From assembly GCA_014584695.1 (NCBI GenBank), contig JACTMI010000028.1, positions 186,001-250,000 on the forward strand: DNA of 64,000 nucleotides. Direction: 5' to 3'. Positions 10,680 to 18,585 of this stretch are shown here, piece by piece. Every line of letters begins with the position of its first letter. Position 1 is the first letter of the stretch. The translations under genes were made by a program, and so were the position numbers. Below the pieces are notes generated by a model that saw only the letters and a program-made list of their open reading frames with translations, had not been told where the DNA came from and did no database searches. The stretch is from Acidobacteriota bacterium. GTDB taxonomy: Bacteria > Acidobacteriota > Thermoanaerobaculia > Multivoradales > JAGPDF01.

Positions 10680-13520
10680 TCAGGCGGCGCGGGCGAGCGC
10701 CCTGGTCCGGCTGGCACTCGAGCCACTTCCCGACGCGACCGGGGAGCCGCCGCCAAGGCGTGCCTGGGCCGAGAGCGAGAGCAATCCGAGGGCCTCGGCC
10801 TCGCGGCGAATCCGCTCGCGGGCGGCCGTGGCATCGGGAGCCTCCGACAGGCGCGCGAGCGCGAGGCGCAGCTCGAGCTCCACGACCTTCCGGCCGCTGG
10901 CGGCGGCAACCTGCAGGGCCTGCTCCAGGTCGGCTTTGGCCTCGGTGGCACGACCCTGCGCGGCGGCAACTTCCGCGCGCGCCATCAGGAATGCCAGTTT
11001 CAGCCGAACGCTGGGCGTCCGGGCGACGTCCGGTCCGAGCTCCGCCAGGCGCGCGCGTGCAGCCGCGGGATCTCCATCCGCCGCCAGGAGCCGGGCGCGG
11101 ACAGTTTCTCCGACATAGGCGGGGAGGGTGGCGGTGTCCGGGGCGAACGCGGCGAGCCCCTCGTCCAGCGCCGCCAGAGCGGCACCGGATTCCAGCACCC
11201 GGGCCTCCGCCTCCGCGTGGAGCACGCTCGCGTGGGCGACGAGATCGCGATCGCCTTCGAGCAGGAAGAGCCGCCGCGCCTCCTGGAAGCGGCGCCGCGC
11301 TTCGGCGGGCTCGCCGCGCAACTCGGCCAGTTGGGCGCGAACCAGGTGGGCGAATCCGAGTGGACGTCGCCGCAGGGTCTCCTGCGCTCCCCCCTCCAGC
11401 TGGGCAACGAGGTCGACGAGGCCTTCGATCCTGCCGTCCTCGAGCCTCGCCTGGGCGAGCGCATAGGTGACCGCGGACCGGTGGGCCAGGTCGGCCGGAG
11501 CGTCCAGGAGCGCGAGCGCCGCACGGATCTCCGGCTCGGCATCGGCACTGCGGCCGAGGTCGCGCAGGATCAGGAAGAGCCGCGCCCGCTCGTCCGCCTC
11601 GCGCGACGCGTTCGGGAAGCTCCGGCGGCGCTCGAGCGCCTCCCTGGCGAGCGGCTCGGCGAGATCCGGGCGCGCTCGCAGCAGCCGGACTTCGGCCAGG
11701 TTGGAGAGCGCCGTGATGGGCACCAAGCCCCCTTCGCGCCCCGCCCCCAGGGCCTCCTCCAGCGCCGCCTCTCCGGCCGCCATTTCGCCGCTCTGGAAGT
11801 GATTCACCGCCACTTCGTTGAGGATGCGGTAGAGGAGCTTCGAATCTCCCGCGCGCTTCGCCTCGTCGTGGGCCGTCACCAGCTCCGCCTGTCCGCTGTC
11901 GCGCTGGCCGAGCGTCGAGAGGAGTGAGCCCTTGGCGTAGCGCAGGGTCGGCACGAGCTCGGCGCGTCCCAGCTCGGTCGCGCGGTCGAGCGCCCGCGTG
12001 TAGAAGACGAGCGCCCGCTGGGACTCGCTCTGGAGGACCGCGAGTCTCCCTTCGACGTAGTCGGCCAGAGGATCGAGCTCCCGTTGCGGGATCTGGCGCA
12101 GTCGGCCGACCACCAGGCGGGCCTCTTCGAGTCGCTTCTCGCGCGCCAGCCCGAGCGCCAGCGCCGCGCCGGCGACGACGTCGTCCGGCGCTTCCGAGAA
12201 CCTCCGTTCGGACTCTTCGACCGGCGGAGGATTCACCGGATCGAACGGAAAGGGCCGTGGCTCCGCCGTGGCCGCCGGCGGGGCATCCGCCGCCGGGCGG
12301 CGTGCCATCCGCCAGACGCCGATCGAGGCGAACGCGACCAGCAGGGCCGCGGCGACCGCGAGGCGGAGAGCCGGGCTGCGAAGGGCTTCACCGCGCAACC
12401 GTCGCGCGCCGCCGCGGGCCTCGACCCGCTCGCCGTCCAGGTAGCGGCAGAGGTCCGCGTGGAGCTCGTTGCCGTTGGCGTAGCGCTCGGCCGGATCCCG
12501 GCGGAGCGCCTTGAGGCAGATCGCATCGAGATCTCTCGAGATGCGCTGGCGCGCGCCGCCGGACGACCCCGCCGCCGATCTCGGCGACCGGCCCGAAGTC
12601 GAGGCGACGCGGCGAGCGACGACGCTCGGCGGCTCGATTCCGGACCCGGCGGAGGTCGAGCCCGGGTCGGTGCCGGGGCGGCGATCGGTCAGCAGCTCGT
12701 AGAGGACGACGCCGAGCGAGTAGACGTCCGAGGCGCTGGTTACGATGCCGCCGGCCAGCTGCTCCGGGCTCGCGTAGGCGGGGGTCAGCGGCACCATCGG
12801 GTGCTGCGTCGTTGTCAGCCCCTCCGGGTGGGACGGGTCGAAGAGCTTCGAGATGCCGAAGTCGAGCAGGCGGGGCCGGCCGTCGCGCCCGACCATCACG
12901 TTACCCGGCTTGATGTCGCGATGCATGACGCCCCGTTGATGCGCGTAGGCGACCGCCTCGACGACCGCGAGGCAGAGCCGCACGCGCTGATCGACCGTGA
13001 GCGCGCGCTGGCGGGCGTGGGAGAGGAGATTGTCCCCCTCGACGTACTCGAGCGCCAGGAACCAGACACCTTCGGGACTCTGGCCACCGTCGAGGAAGCG
13101 GGCGATCCCGGGGTGCTCGAGCGAGGCGAGGATGCGCACTTCGTCGCGGAAGCGGCGGACCGCTTCCGCGTCCGGGCCGGGGTGGTCGATCACCTTGAGG
13201 GCAACGGTGCGGCGAAAGTCCGGCGTCACCTGCTCGGCGAGGAAGACCCTCCCCATGCCGCCGCGACCGACCTGGCGAACGAGCCGGTAAGGTCCGACCC
13301 GCTCGGGCAGGATTTCGTCGCCGGCCGGATCGAGACCGGCCGGCAGCTCGGGTCCGCCGTCGATCGGAGAGGGCGCCGCTTCTGGAGCCGCCAGCAGCCG
13401 GGCGAGCTCGTTGGCGAGGTCGGGCTCTTCGCGGCGCAGCCGGTCGAGCAGCGCGCCGCGGCCCCGCTCGTCGAGCTCCAGTGCCTCGTAGAACAGCTCG
13501 GGCAGGCGATCGGAGCTCAC
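10680..13520 (-). CDS. Ser/Thr protein kinase with transmembrane segment and TPR-like repeats
   Basis: This 946-residue Hanks-type kinase has a short N-terminal helical region, then a complete kinase domain (about residues 76-365). It carries the glycine loop GRGGMGRVF near 84, VALKV with the ATP-binding Lys near 108, the catalytic HRDIKPGN near 200, and DFGISK near 219. One transmembrane helix (about 380-400) separates it from ~520 residues of alanine/leucine-rich helical repeats resembling TPRs, presumably outside the membrane. The start is a GTG whose last two bases lie in the TGA stop of the sigma factor gene (GTGA), indicating translational coupling. Kinases of this layout paired with ECF factors are frequent in Acidobacteriota; the signal sensed is unknown. 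Confidence 0.93.
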   Translation of the reverse strand: MSSDRLPELFYEALELDERGRGALLDRLRREEPDLANELARLLAAPEAAPSPIDGGPELPAGLDPAGDEILPERVGPYRLVRQVGRGGMGRVFLAEQVTPDFRRTVALKVIDHPGPDAEAVRRFRDEVRILASLEHPGIARFLDGGQSPEGVWFLALEYVEGDNLLSHARQRALTVDQRVRLCLAVVEAVAYAHQRGVMHRDIKPGNVMVGRDGRPRLLDFGISKLFDPSHPEGLTTTQHPMVPLTPAYASPEQLAGGIVTSASDVYSLGVVLYELLTDRRPGTDPGSTSAGSGIEPPSVVARRVASTSGRSPRSAAGSSGGARQRISRDLDAICLKALRRDPAERYANGNELHADLCRYLDGERVEARGGARRLRGEALRSPALRLAVAAALLVAFASIGVWRMARRPAADAPPAATAEPRPFPFDPVNPPPVEESERRFSEAPDDVVAGAALALGLAREKRLEEARLVVGRLRQIPQRELDPLADYVEGRLAVLQSESQRALVFYTRALDRATELGRAELVPTLRYAKGSLLSTLGQRDSGQAELVTAHDEAKRAGDSKLLYRILNEVAVNHFQSGEMAAGEAALEEALGAGREGGLVPITALSNLAEVRLLRARPDLAEPLAREALERRRSFPNASREADERARLFLILRDLGRSADAEPEIRAALALLDAPADLAHRSAVTYALAQARLEDGRIEGLVDLVAQLEGGAQETLRRRPLGFAHLVRAQLAELRGEPAEARRRFQEARRLFLLEGDRDLVAHASVLHAEAEARVLESGAALAALDEGLAAFAPDTATLPAYVGETVRARLLAADGDPAAARARLAELGPDVARTPSVRLKLAFLMARAEVAAAQGRATEAKADLEQALQVAAASGRKVVELELRLALARLSEAPDATAARERIRREAEALGLLSLSAQARLGGGSPVASGSGSSASRTRALARAA

Positions 13521-14092
13521 GGCGCGGCGCCGGCCATCGCCTCGCGCAGCCAGGCGCGAGCGAAACCCCAGTCGCGCTTGACCGTGCGCGGGGACAGATC
13601 GAGCGCGGCGGCCACGTCCTCCAGGTCGAGGCCGGAGAAGTATCGCATCTCGACCACCTTGGCCTGGCGCGGGAAGCGCTCGGCGAAGCGGTCGAGGGCG
13701 CGGTCGAGGTCGAGCAGGTCGACCGCTTCACCATCCCCGGTCACCACGCCGAGCGGCGGATCGAGCTGGTCGGGATCCCGCTTCCTCGCCCGCCGCCGGC
13801 GCGCGTGATCGACCAGGATCCGCCGCATCGTCACCGAGGCCAGGCCGAAGAAGTGCGCGCGGTCCCGCCAGTCGACCTCACGCTGCCCGAGCATCCGCAG
13901 ATAGGCCTCGTGGACGAGCGCGGTCGGCTGCAGCGTGTGGCCGGCTCGCTCGCCCCGCAGCTGCGCGGCGGCGAGCTTGCGCAGCGTCACGTAGACCTGC
14001 TCGAGAAGCCGCGCGTCGGCGTGCTCGTCCCCGCTGCGCCAGGCGCGCAGCAGATCCGTCACCTCCTCCGAGGCGTCGTCCCGCGGGGACAT
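13517..14092 (-). CDS. ECF-type RNA polymerase sigma factor
   Basis: This 191-residue extracytoplasmic-function sigma factor resembles the subgroup with the LVHEAYLRM and WRDRAHFFGLA signatures. Region 2 spans roughly residues 20-95 and contains RILVDHARRRRARKR. Region 4 is the C-terminal helix-turn-helix around LEDVAAALDLSPRTVKRDWGFARAWL. It is translationally coupled to the kinase gene, so the kinase probably controls or reports to it. No classical anti-sigma factor gene is adjacent. The ATG at 14092 has no Shine-Dalgarno and sits 7 nt after a TAGAAT hexamer; an in-frame ATG at 14101 overlaps that hexamer and is less likely. Confidence 0.93.
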   Translation of the reverse strand: MSPRDDASEEVTDLLRAWRSGDEHADARLLEQVYVTLRKLAAAQLRGERAGHTLQPTALVHEAYLRMLGQREVDWRDRAHFFGLASVTMRRILVDHARRRRARKRDPDQLDPPLGVVTGDGEAVDLLDLDRALDRFAERFPRQAKVVEMRYFSGLDLEDVAAALDLSPRTVKRDWGFARAWLREAMAGAAP

Positions 14093-14099
14093 GGCCGGC

Positions 14100-14105
14100 A
14101 TTCTA
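14100..14105 (-). promoter_or_regulatory. -10 hexamer directly before the ECF sigma gene
   Basis: TAGAAT on the minus strand ends 7 nt before the ATG at 14092. No -35 match is visible at the usual distance. The spacing predicts transcription starting at or next to the ATG, meaning a leaderless mRNA. Confidence 0.4.
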
Positions 14106-14217
14106 CGCAGAGATCGGCGGCCCTGGCGCATCCCCGTCCGGCGCCCCGCGAGAATGCCGGCAGGCCGCGGACCGTGAGACGACTGCGGCATCCCTGCCGC
14201 CGCGGGCTCTCCGCCGG

Positions 14218-15804
14218 TCAGATCGAGCGCCGGACGTCGGACAGCTCGAGCTTCCAGACCGGAACGCCGCAGTAGCGCGAGCCCTCGGGGCAGGGGGGCC
14301 TGACTTCGGCGCGATGTCGCTGGCTGCACGGTGGCAGCAGCCAGCGGCCGAGGCGGGGGTGGACGGCGGCGATCTGCTCGGCCTCGTCGAGGCTGGCGCG
14401 CCAGATCTCCTCCTGCGCATTCAGGCAGAGCCGCATGGTGTGCTTGTGGTGGAGATGCAGCAGGTCCGCCGACTCCGAAAAACGGATCGCGACGGCGTTC
14501 GGCAACAGGTAGTGAGCGACCTCCGCGGTGGCGCCCAGGCGCGCCAACCGGCTCATCCCCTCCCAGGCGCGCGCGCAGCTGTCGTGGAAGAAACGGCGGC
14601 ACCCCTCGTCGCGGGCGAGCAGGGCGGGCTCGACCACATCCGGCTCGTCGTCGACCTGCGCCGCCAGGATCGGCCGTGACGCCGGCGTCATCCGATGGCG
14701 CTGGTCCTGGGAGTCGGCGGTGTGGGAGAGCTTCTTGCGAAAGGTGTAGTGGGCGTGGCCGAGGCAGCGCGCCAGCTTCGAGTGGGTCCCGAGGTTGAGC
14801 GCCTCGCCCAGGTAGCGGTTGCGCGCCGGATCGAGCACCGCCAGCAGGGCAGCGTCGTCCGACAGCTCGCTGAAATCGGCGCCGAGCACCTCGCGCACCG
14901 CCGTGGCGACCGTCTCCTCGGCCGACACCTTCCAGTCGACCAGGCGGGAGACGCGGCCGTCCAGCGCGGCGTCGAAGCGCTGGCGGAAGCCGGGCGCGGG
15001 GCCACCGCGGCCGAGCGCCTCGTAGTGCAGGTGCTCCGGAGTCGATTCGAGTGGCAGCGTCTCCTCGAGCACGCGGGCGTAGTCGGGATCCACCGCCAGG
15101 ACCGCCTCGACCATGCGTTCGACCACCTCGCGCTGCTCGGTCGGGGCGTCGAAGAGCGCCGCCAAGCGGCGGTAGCGGAAGAGCGTCACCGCCGAGATGG
15201 TGTGGTAGAGGTAGGCGAAGGTCGCCACCGGCAGGAGGTAGCGGGCGACCTCCTGCGCCCGCTTGCCGATCTCCTTCTCCCAGCGTGCGGCCTGGTGCCG
15301 CCGCGCCGGAAAACGCTCGTAGAAGGCCGCCCCGGCGACCGGTACCAGCCTCCGGGACAGCTCCTCGTAGTCGGCGACCATCCGGTCGGCGGTGGCGCGG
15401 TAGATCGCCAGCGCCTCGCCTGAGAGCGCGGGGATGGCGTAGCTGCCGGACCGCACGGTGACGTAGCGCTGCGAGACTTGCTCGGAGTTGTAGAACGGGT
15501 GCGCGTGGAGGAAGCTCCACAGCAGCTGCCGGCTGACGTTGGCCAACGCGAACTGGAAGTGGACGTGCTGGAAGGTGGTGTGGTGGCCGGCGCCGTAGAT
15601 GTCGGCCGCCAAGCGATCGCGCTTCGAGCGTCTGGCCGCCGCCGCTCCGGGCTCCAGACCGTCGCCGGCAACCTCCTCGGGAGTCACGATTCCCTTCGCC
15701 GAGTAGCAGGTTCGGGCCGCGGCGACGGCGTTGTCGAAGCCGCGCTCGAAGCGGCGGACGAGGCGGACCTCGGGAGGCGGGGAGAGGAAGCGCGACGTCG
15801 ACAT
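14218..15804 (-). CDS. thyX: Long two-domain FAD-dependent thymidylate synthase (ThyX-like)
   Basis: ThyX makes dTMP from dUMP using FAD, NADPH and methylene-tetrahydrofolate. Usual ThyX proteins have 220-260 residues; this one has 528 and reads as two ThyX-like halves. The first half has HHTTFQHVHFQF and the SQRY end of the active-site motif (about residue 112), but the RHR triad is replaced by AHP. The second half carries QRHRMTPAS (about 368) and MRLCLNAQEEI (about 460), which match the dUMP-binding segments, but it lacks the SxRY tail. A single chain may therefore build each active site from both halves. An AGGA site 6 nt before the ATG at 15804 supports this start. The gene diverges from lemA. 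Confidence 0.85.
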   Translation of the reverse strand: MSTSRFLSPPPEVRLVRRFERGFDNAVAAARTCYSAKGIVTPEEVAGDGLEPGAAAARRSKRDRLAADIYGAGHHTTFQHVHFQFALANVSRQLLWSFLHAHPFYNSEQVSQRYVTVRSGSYAIPALSGEALAIYRATADRMVADYEELSRRLVPVAGAAFYERFPARRHQAARWEKEIGKRAQEVARYLLPVATFAYLYHTISAVTLFRYRRLAALFDAPTEQREVVERMVEAVLAVDPDYARVLEETLPLESTPEHLHYEALGRGGPAPGFRQRFDAALDGRVSRLVDWKVSAEETVATAVREVLGADFSELSDDAALLAVLDPARNRYLGEALNLGTHSKLARCLGHAHYTFRKKLSHTADSQDQRHRMTPASRPILAAQVDDEPDVVEPALLARDEGCRRFFHDSCARAWEGMSRLARLGATAEVAHYLLPNAVAIRFSESADLLHLHHKHTMRLCLNAQEEIWRASLDEAEQIAAVHPRLGRWLLPPCSQRHRAEVRPPCPEGSRYCGVPVWKLELSDVRRSI

Positions 15805-15830
15805 CTTGTGTCCTGACCCGACCGAGGATA

Positions 15831-15877
15831 CCGCATCTTGCGGTTTCGGCACCTCGCTCCCGGCGCGGTGCTATCGT
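15831..15877 (+). promoter_or_regulatory. thyX-lemA divergent intergenic signals
   Basis: The 130-nt divergent region holds a small palindrome CCGCA-TCT-TGCGG (15831-15843) and an extended -10-like TGC-TATCGT (TATCGT at 15872-15877) pointing to lemA. On the other strand TATCCT lies at 15825-15830, 20 nt before thyX. No convincing -35 elements accompany them. Confidence 0.3.
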
Positions 15878-15934
15878 CGCCGCGCGCCGGATTGTCGGGT
15901 CGGCGGACAGCTTCCGGAAGGAGATCGGCGAACG

Positions 15935-16540
15935 ATGAGCAAGGCACTCGGATGTGGGTTGGCCGCGCTGGCGGTGATCGGAATCCTGGCCTTTCTGGGC
16001 GTCGGCCAATACAACGGCCTGGTGGGCGCGGAGCAAGCGGTGACCGCGGCCTGGTCGCAAGTGGAGAACGTCTACCAACGGCGGGCCGACCTGATCCCGA
16101 ACCTGGTCGCCACCGTCAAGGGCTCCGCCGACTTCGAGCAGGAGACGCTCCAGAACGTCATCGAGGCGCGCAGCCGCGTCGGCCAGATCTCGGGCCAGGC
16201 GGCCGAGCAGATCCTCAACGATCCGCAGCGATTCGCCCAGTTCCAGCAGGCGCAGGACGGGCTGTCGTCGGCGCTGTCGCGCCTGCTGGTCGTGGTGGAG
16301 CGGTACCCGGAGCTGCAGTCGACGATCGCGTTCCGGGACCTGATGACCCAGCTCGAGGGCTCCGAGAACCGGATCGCGGTCGAGCGCCGCAACTTCAACG
16401 AGGTGGCGCAGAGCTACAACACGCGCCTGCTCCGGTTCCCTACCAACCTGTTCGTGCGCTTGCTCGGCTGGCACTTCCAGGCTCGGCCCTACTTCCAGGC
16501 GGCCGCCGGCGCCGACGTGGCGCCCAAGGTCGAGTTCTAG
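15935..16540 (+). CDS. lemA: LemA family membrane protein
   Basis: This 201-residue protein has one N-terminal transmembrane helix (about residues 5-25) and then the LemA four-helix domain. The family hallmark is clear: AWSQVENVYQRRADLIPNLV, followed by QETLQNVIEARSRV and the C-terminal VAQSYNTRLLRFPTNL. LemA proteins are envelope proteins of unclear mechanism, often encoded beside TPM-domain proteins, as here. The ATG has AGGAG about 12 nt upstream. The next gene starts 7 nt after the stop, so they form one unit. Confidence 0.95.
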   Translation: MSKALGCGLAALAVIGILAFLGVGQYNGLVGAEQAVTAAWSQVENVYQRRADLIPNLVATVKGSADFEQETLQNVIEARSRVGQISGQAAEQILNDPQRFAQFQQAQDGLSSALSRLLVVVERYPELQSTIAFRDLMTQLEGSENRIAVERRNFNEVAQSYNTRLLRFPTNLFVRLLGWHFQARPYFQAAAGADVAPKVEF

Positions 16541-16547
16541 GACGCCG

Positions 16548-17321
16548 TTGAACGGGCCCTTCCGCCGCTGGCTCGCTGCGGCGGCGCTCGCGCTCGTCGC
16601 CGTCACCGCGAACGCGGCGCCGGAGCCGGCCGCGCCGCCTGCCCGGTGGTTCACCGACCGCGTCGGCGTCGCCTCACCCCAAGCCGCGGGCCGGATCGAC
16701 GCGCTGCTCGAGAGCTTCGAGCGCGAACAGGGGTCTCAGCTCCTGGTCGTCGTGCTGCCGCGGTTGCCGGCGGGTGAGGCGCTCGAGGACTGGACCCAGC
16801 GCACCGCCCAGGCCTGGCGCGTCGGCCGCGAGAAGCAGGACGACGGCGCGGTGCTCTTCGTCTTCGTCGAGAATCGGCAGTTGCGGCTCGAGGTGGGCTA
16901 CGGGCTCGAGGGGGCGCTCACCGATCTGGAGTCGAAGGTCATCCTCGACGAGGTGCTGGTGCCTCGGCTGCGCGCGGGCGATTGGGACGGCGGCCTCGAA
17001 GCGGCGGCCGCGGCGATGATCGAGTCGGTGCGCGGCGAGTATCTGCCAGACCCCGCGAGCGGAGCGCGCGCGTTGCGGGGCGGCGCGAGCGGGCTGGTGA
17101 TCGCCCTGACACTCCTGGCGCTCGTGGTGTTCCTCGTCGTCGCATCACGGCGGGCGGGGCGACATGGCGGCTTCCGCGGCGGCGGCGGACCCTGGGTCTC
17201 CGGTGGCGGCGGCGCCGGTGGAGGTTTCGGCGGTTGGAGCGGCGGCTCGTTCGGTGGCGGCGGTGGCTTCTCCGGTGGCGGCGGCTCGTTCGGTGGCGGT
17301 GGGGCTTCGGGGCGTTGGTGA
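16548..17321 (+). CDS. TPM-domain (YgcG-like) membrane protein with glycine-rich tail
   Basis: This 257-residue protein has a cleavable-type signal peptide ending near NAAPEPA, then the TPM (TLP18.3/Psb32/MOLO-1) domain with EQGSQLLVVVLP and VGYGLEGALTDLESKVILDE. A transmembrane helix (about residues 185-203) and a cytoplasmic or surface tail of repeated GGGG/SGG units follow. The start is TTG, with AGGA five nucleotides upstream over the lemA stop; no ATG fits before the signal peptide. The LemA-TPM pairing is common across bacteria, but its role is not established. The stop overlaps the start of the next gene (GTGA). Confidence 0.9.
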   Translation: MNGPFRRWLAAAALALVAVTANAAPEPAAPPARWFTDRVGVASPQAAGRIDALLESFEREQGSQLLVVVLPRLPAGEALEDWTQRTAQAWRVGREKQDDGAVLFVFVENRQLRLEVGYGLEGALTDLESKVILDEVLVPRLRAGDWDGGLEAAAAAMIESVRGEYLPDPASGARALRGGASGLVIALTLLALVVFLVVASRRAGRHGGFRGGGGPWVSGGGGAGGGFGGWSGGSFGGGGGFSGGGGSFGGGGASGRW

Positions 17322-18157
17322 AGCTCCGTCTCGGTCTCGGGATCGCCCTCGTGGCGCTGGCCGTGGCGGCTCCGGCGGCGCGGCCGGAGGTGCCCTCGAC
17401 GCACGACCTCGAGGCGACTTCGGTGGTGGCGAGCCGCCTCGCGGCCGATCTGGTCCCGGCAGCCGCCGGGTTCGTGGCGCGGGCGCGGGACATCGTGCAA
17501 TCGGCGGCGCGAACACACGGCGAGGCCGCGCTCGCCGACGCGGTCGCGCGGGCTTGGCCGGAGCACTTCGCCGTCGCGGCGGTGGAGGGCGAGCTGGAGC
17601 GCGAGGTGCGGGCGCGCCTCTCGGCCGCGGACGCGCGAAAGCTCGCGGCCTGGGACGAGAGCGACGTCGCGCGTCGCCTGTCAGCGGGGAGGCGGGTCGC
17701 CCCGGAGCCGCCATCCGCCTCGCTCGATCCGGCTCGCCTGGAAGGGGATGACCGGGTTCGCTACGAGCTGGCGCGCCGGCTGGTCGAGGCCTGCGACGTC
17801 TTCGCGGGTTCCTACGGGGCGGCGCGGCAGATCGTGGTCGCCGCGAGCCTCGTAAGCCTCCGCCTGCTCGGGATCCCCGAGGAGCGGATCGCGGCCCGCA
17901 GCGCCGAGATCGACCGGATGTTCGACGCGGAGCTCGCCGCGGGCCGATCAGCGATGCAGGAGGCGGTGCTCGCGAGCACGTTCCACGGCGGACGCGAGCT
18001 GGCGATCGAAGACCTGATCGCGGAGATCGAGCTCTGGCGCTCGGATGCGGGGCGCGCGCGATGCGAAATCCAGACCGCGGCCCTAGCCGCCGCGCTCGTT
18101 TCGCGTCTGGAGTCGTTTCCAGCCGCTGTTACCGCGGCGGCGACGCGCCATCCTTGA
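17318..18157 (+). CDS. Exported protein of unknown function, coupled to lemA-TPM genes
   Basis: I do not recognise this 279-residue protein. It begins with GTG inside the previous stop codon (GTGA). It has a short basic N-terminus and an alanine-rich hydrophobic stretch (about residues 3-25) that looks like a signal peptide, then a mostly helical, charged, Arg/Ala/Glu-rich body. A possible second weakly hydrophobic segment lies around GAARQIVVAASLVSLRLLGI. No catalytic motif stands out. The tight coupling implies a shared envelope role with LemA and the TPM protein. The frame is open further upstream, but that part is the shadow of the glycine-rich tail. Confidence 0.65.
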   Translation: MKLRLGLGIALVALAVAAPAARPEVPSTHDLEATSVVASRLAADLVPAAAGFVARARDIVQSAARTHGEAALADAVARAWPEHFAVAAVEGELEREVRARLSAADARKLAAWDESDVARRLSAGRRVAPEPPSASLDPARLEGDDRVRYELARRLVEACDVFAGSYGAARQIVVAASLVSLRLLGIPEERIAARSAEIDRMFDAELAAGRSAMQEAVLASTFHGGRELAIEDLIAEIELWRSDAGRARCEIQTAALAAALVSRLESFPAAVTAAATRHP

Positions 18158-18172
18158 GCCCGCCGCCACTCC

Positions 18173-18556
18173 TCATGGCCCGCGTCTCGGCCGTCCGCGG
18201 GGGCGCCACTGAAATCGCGCGAGAGGAATGCGCCCGCGAGCATCGAAGCGAACTCCTTCGTGCTCGAGGATCACCCGCTGCAGCGCCTCGTGGCCGCCGG
18301 GATCCGAGCGCCGGCTCACCTCGCCGCGGGCGTTGACGACACGCTGCCAGGGCACGCCGGTCGCGGCGGGCAGCGCGTGCAGGGCGTAGCCCACCAACCG
18401 GGCCTGACCGGGCAGGCCGGCGAGCGCGGCGATCTGGCCGTAGGTCGCGACGCGGCCGCGGGGGATACGTGCGACGGCGGCGTGGATCCTCGCGTGCGTC
18501 GCCTCTGGCGGCGGCTTGACCGCTTCGTGCCGCGCGGGTCGTCGACGGGGTTCCAT
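18173..18556 (-). CDS. Alkyltransferase-like (ATL) DNA-binding protein, MGMT family
   Basis: This 127-residue protein matches the DNA-binding domain of O6-methylguanine methyltransferase: RIHAAVARIPRGRVATYGQIA, then LVGYALHALP and GVPWQRVVNARGEVS. The active-site PCHR of true methyltransferases is replaced by PWQR, so it cannot accept an alkyl group. ATL proteins bind and flip alkylated guanine and hand the lesion to nucleotide excision repair. Most ATLs keep PWHR, so Gln here is a small deviation. It is the last gene of the addB-addA-kynA-kynU run, 29 nt after the kynureninase-like gene. Confidence 0.88.
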   Translation of the reverse strand: MEPRRRPARHEAVKPPPEATHARIHAAVARIPRGRVATYGQIAALAGLPGQARLVGYALHALPAATGVPWQRVVNARGEVSRRSDPGGHEALQRVILEHEGVRFDARGRIPLARFQWRPRGRPRRGP

Positions 18557-18585
18557 GGGTGAGCGCGACGACTCCGATTCACCCT

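Noticed and set aside
13517-16654. A 1045-codon fusion of the sigma factor with upstream sequence
   Set aside because: Only the C-terminal 191 residues look like a sigma factor; the rest is antisense to lemA and out of frame with thyX.
17165-17318. Possible tandem repeat/mobile element from GGCGGC-rich DNA
   Set aside because: It encodes the glycine-rich tail of the TPM protein in frame.
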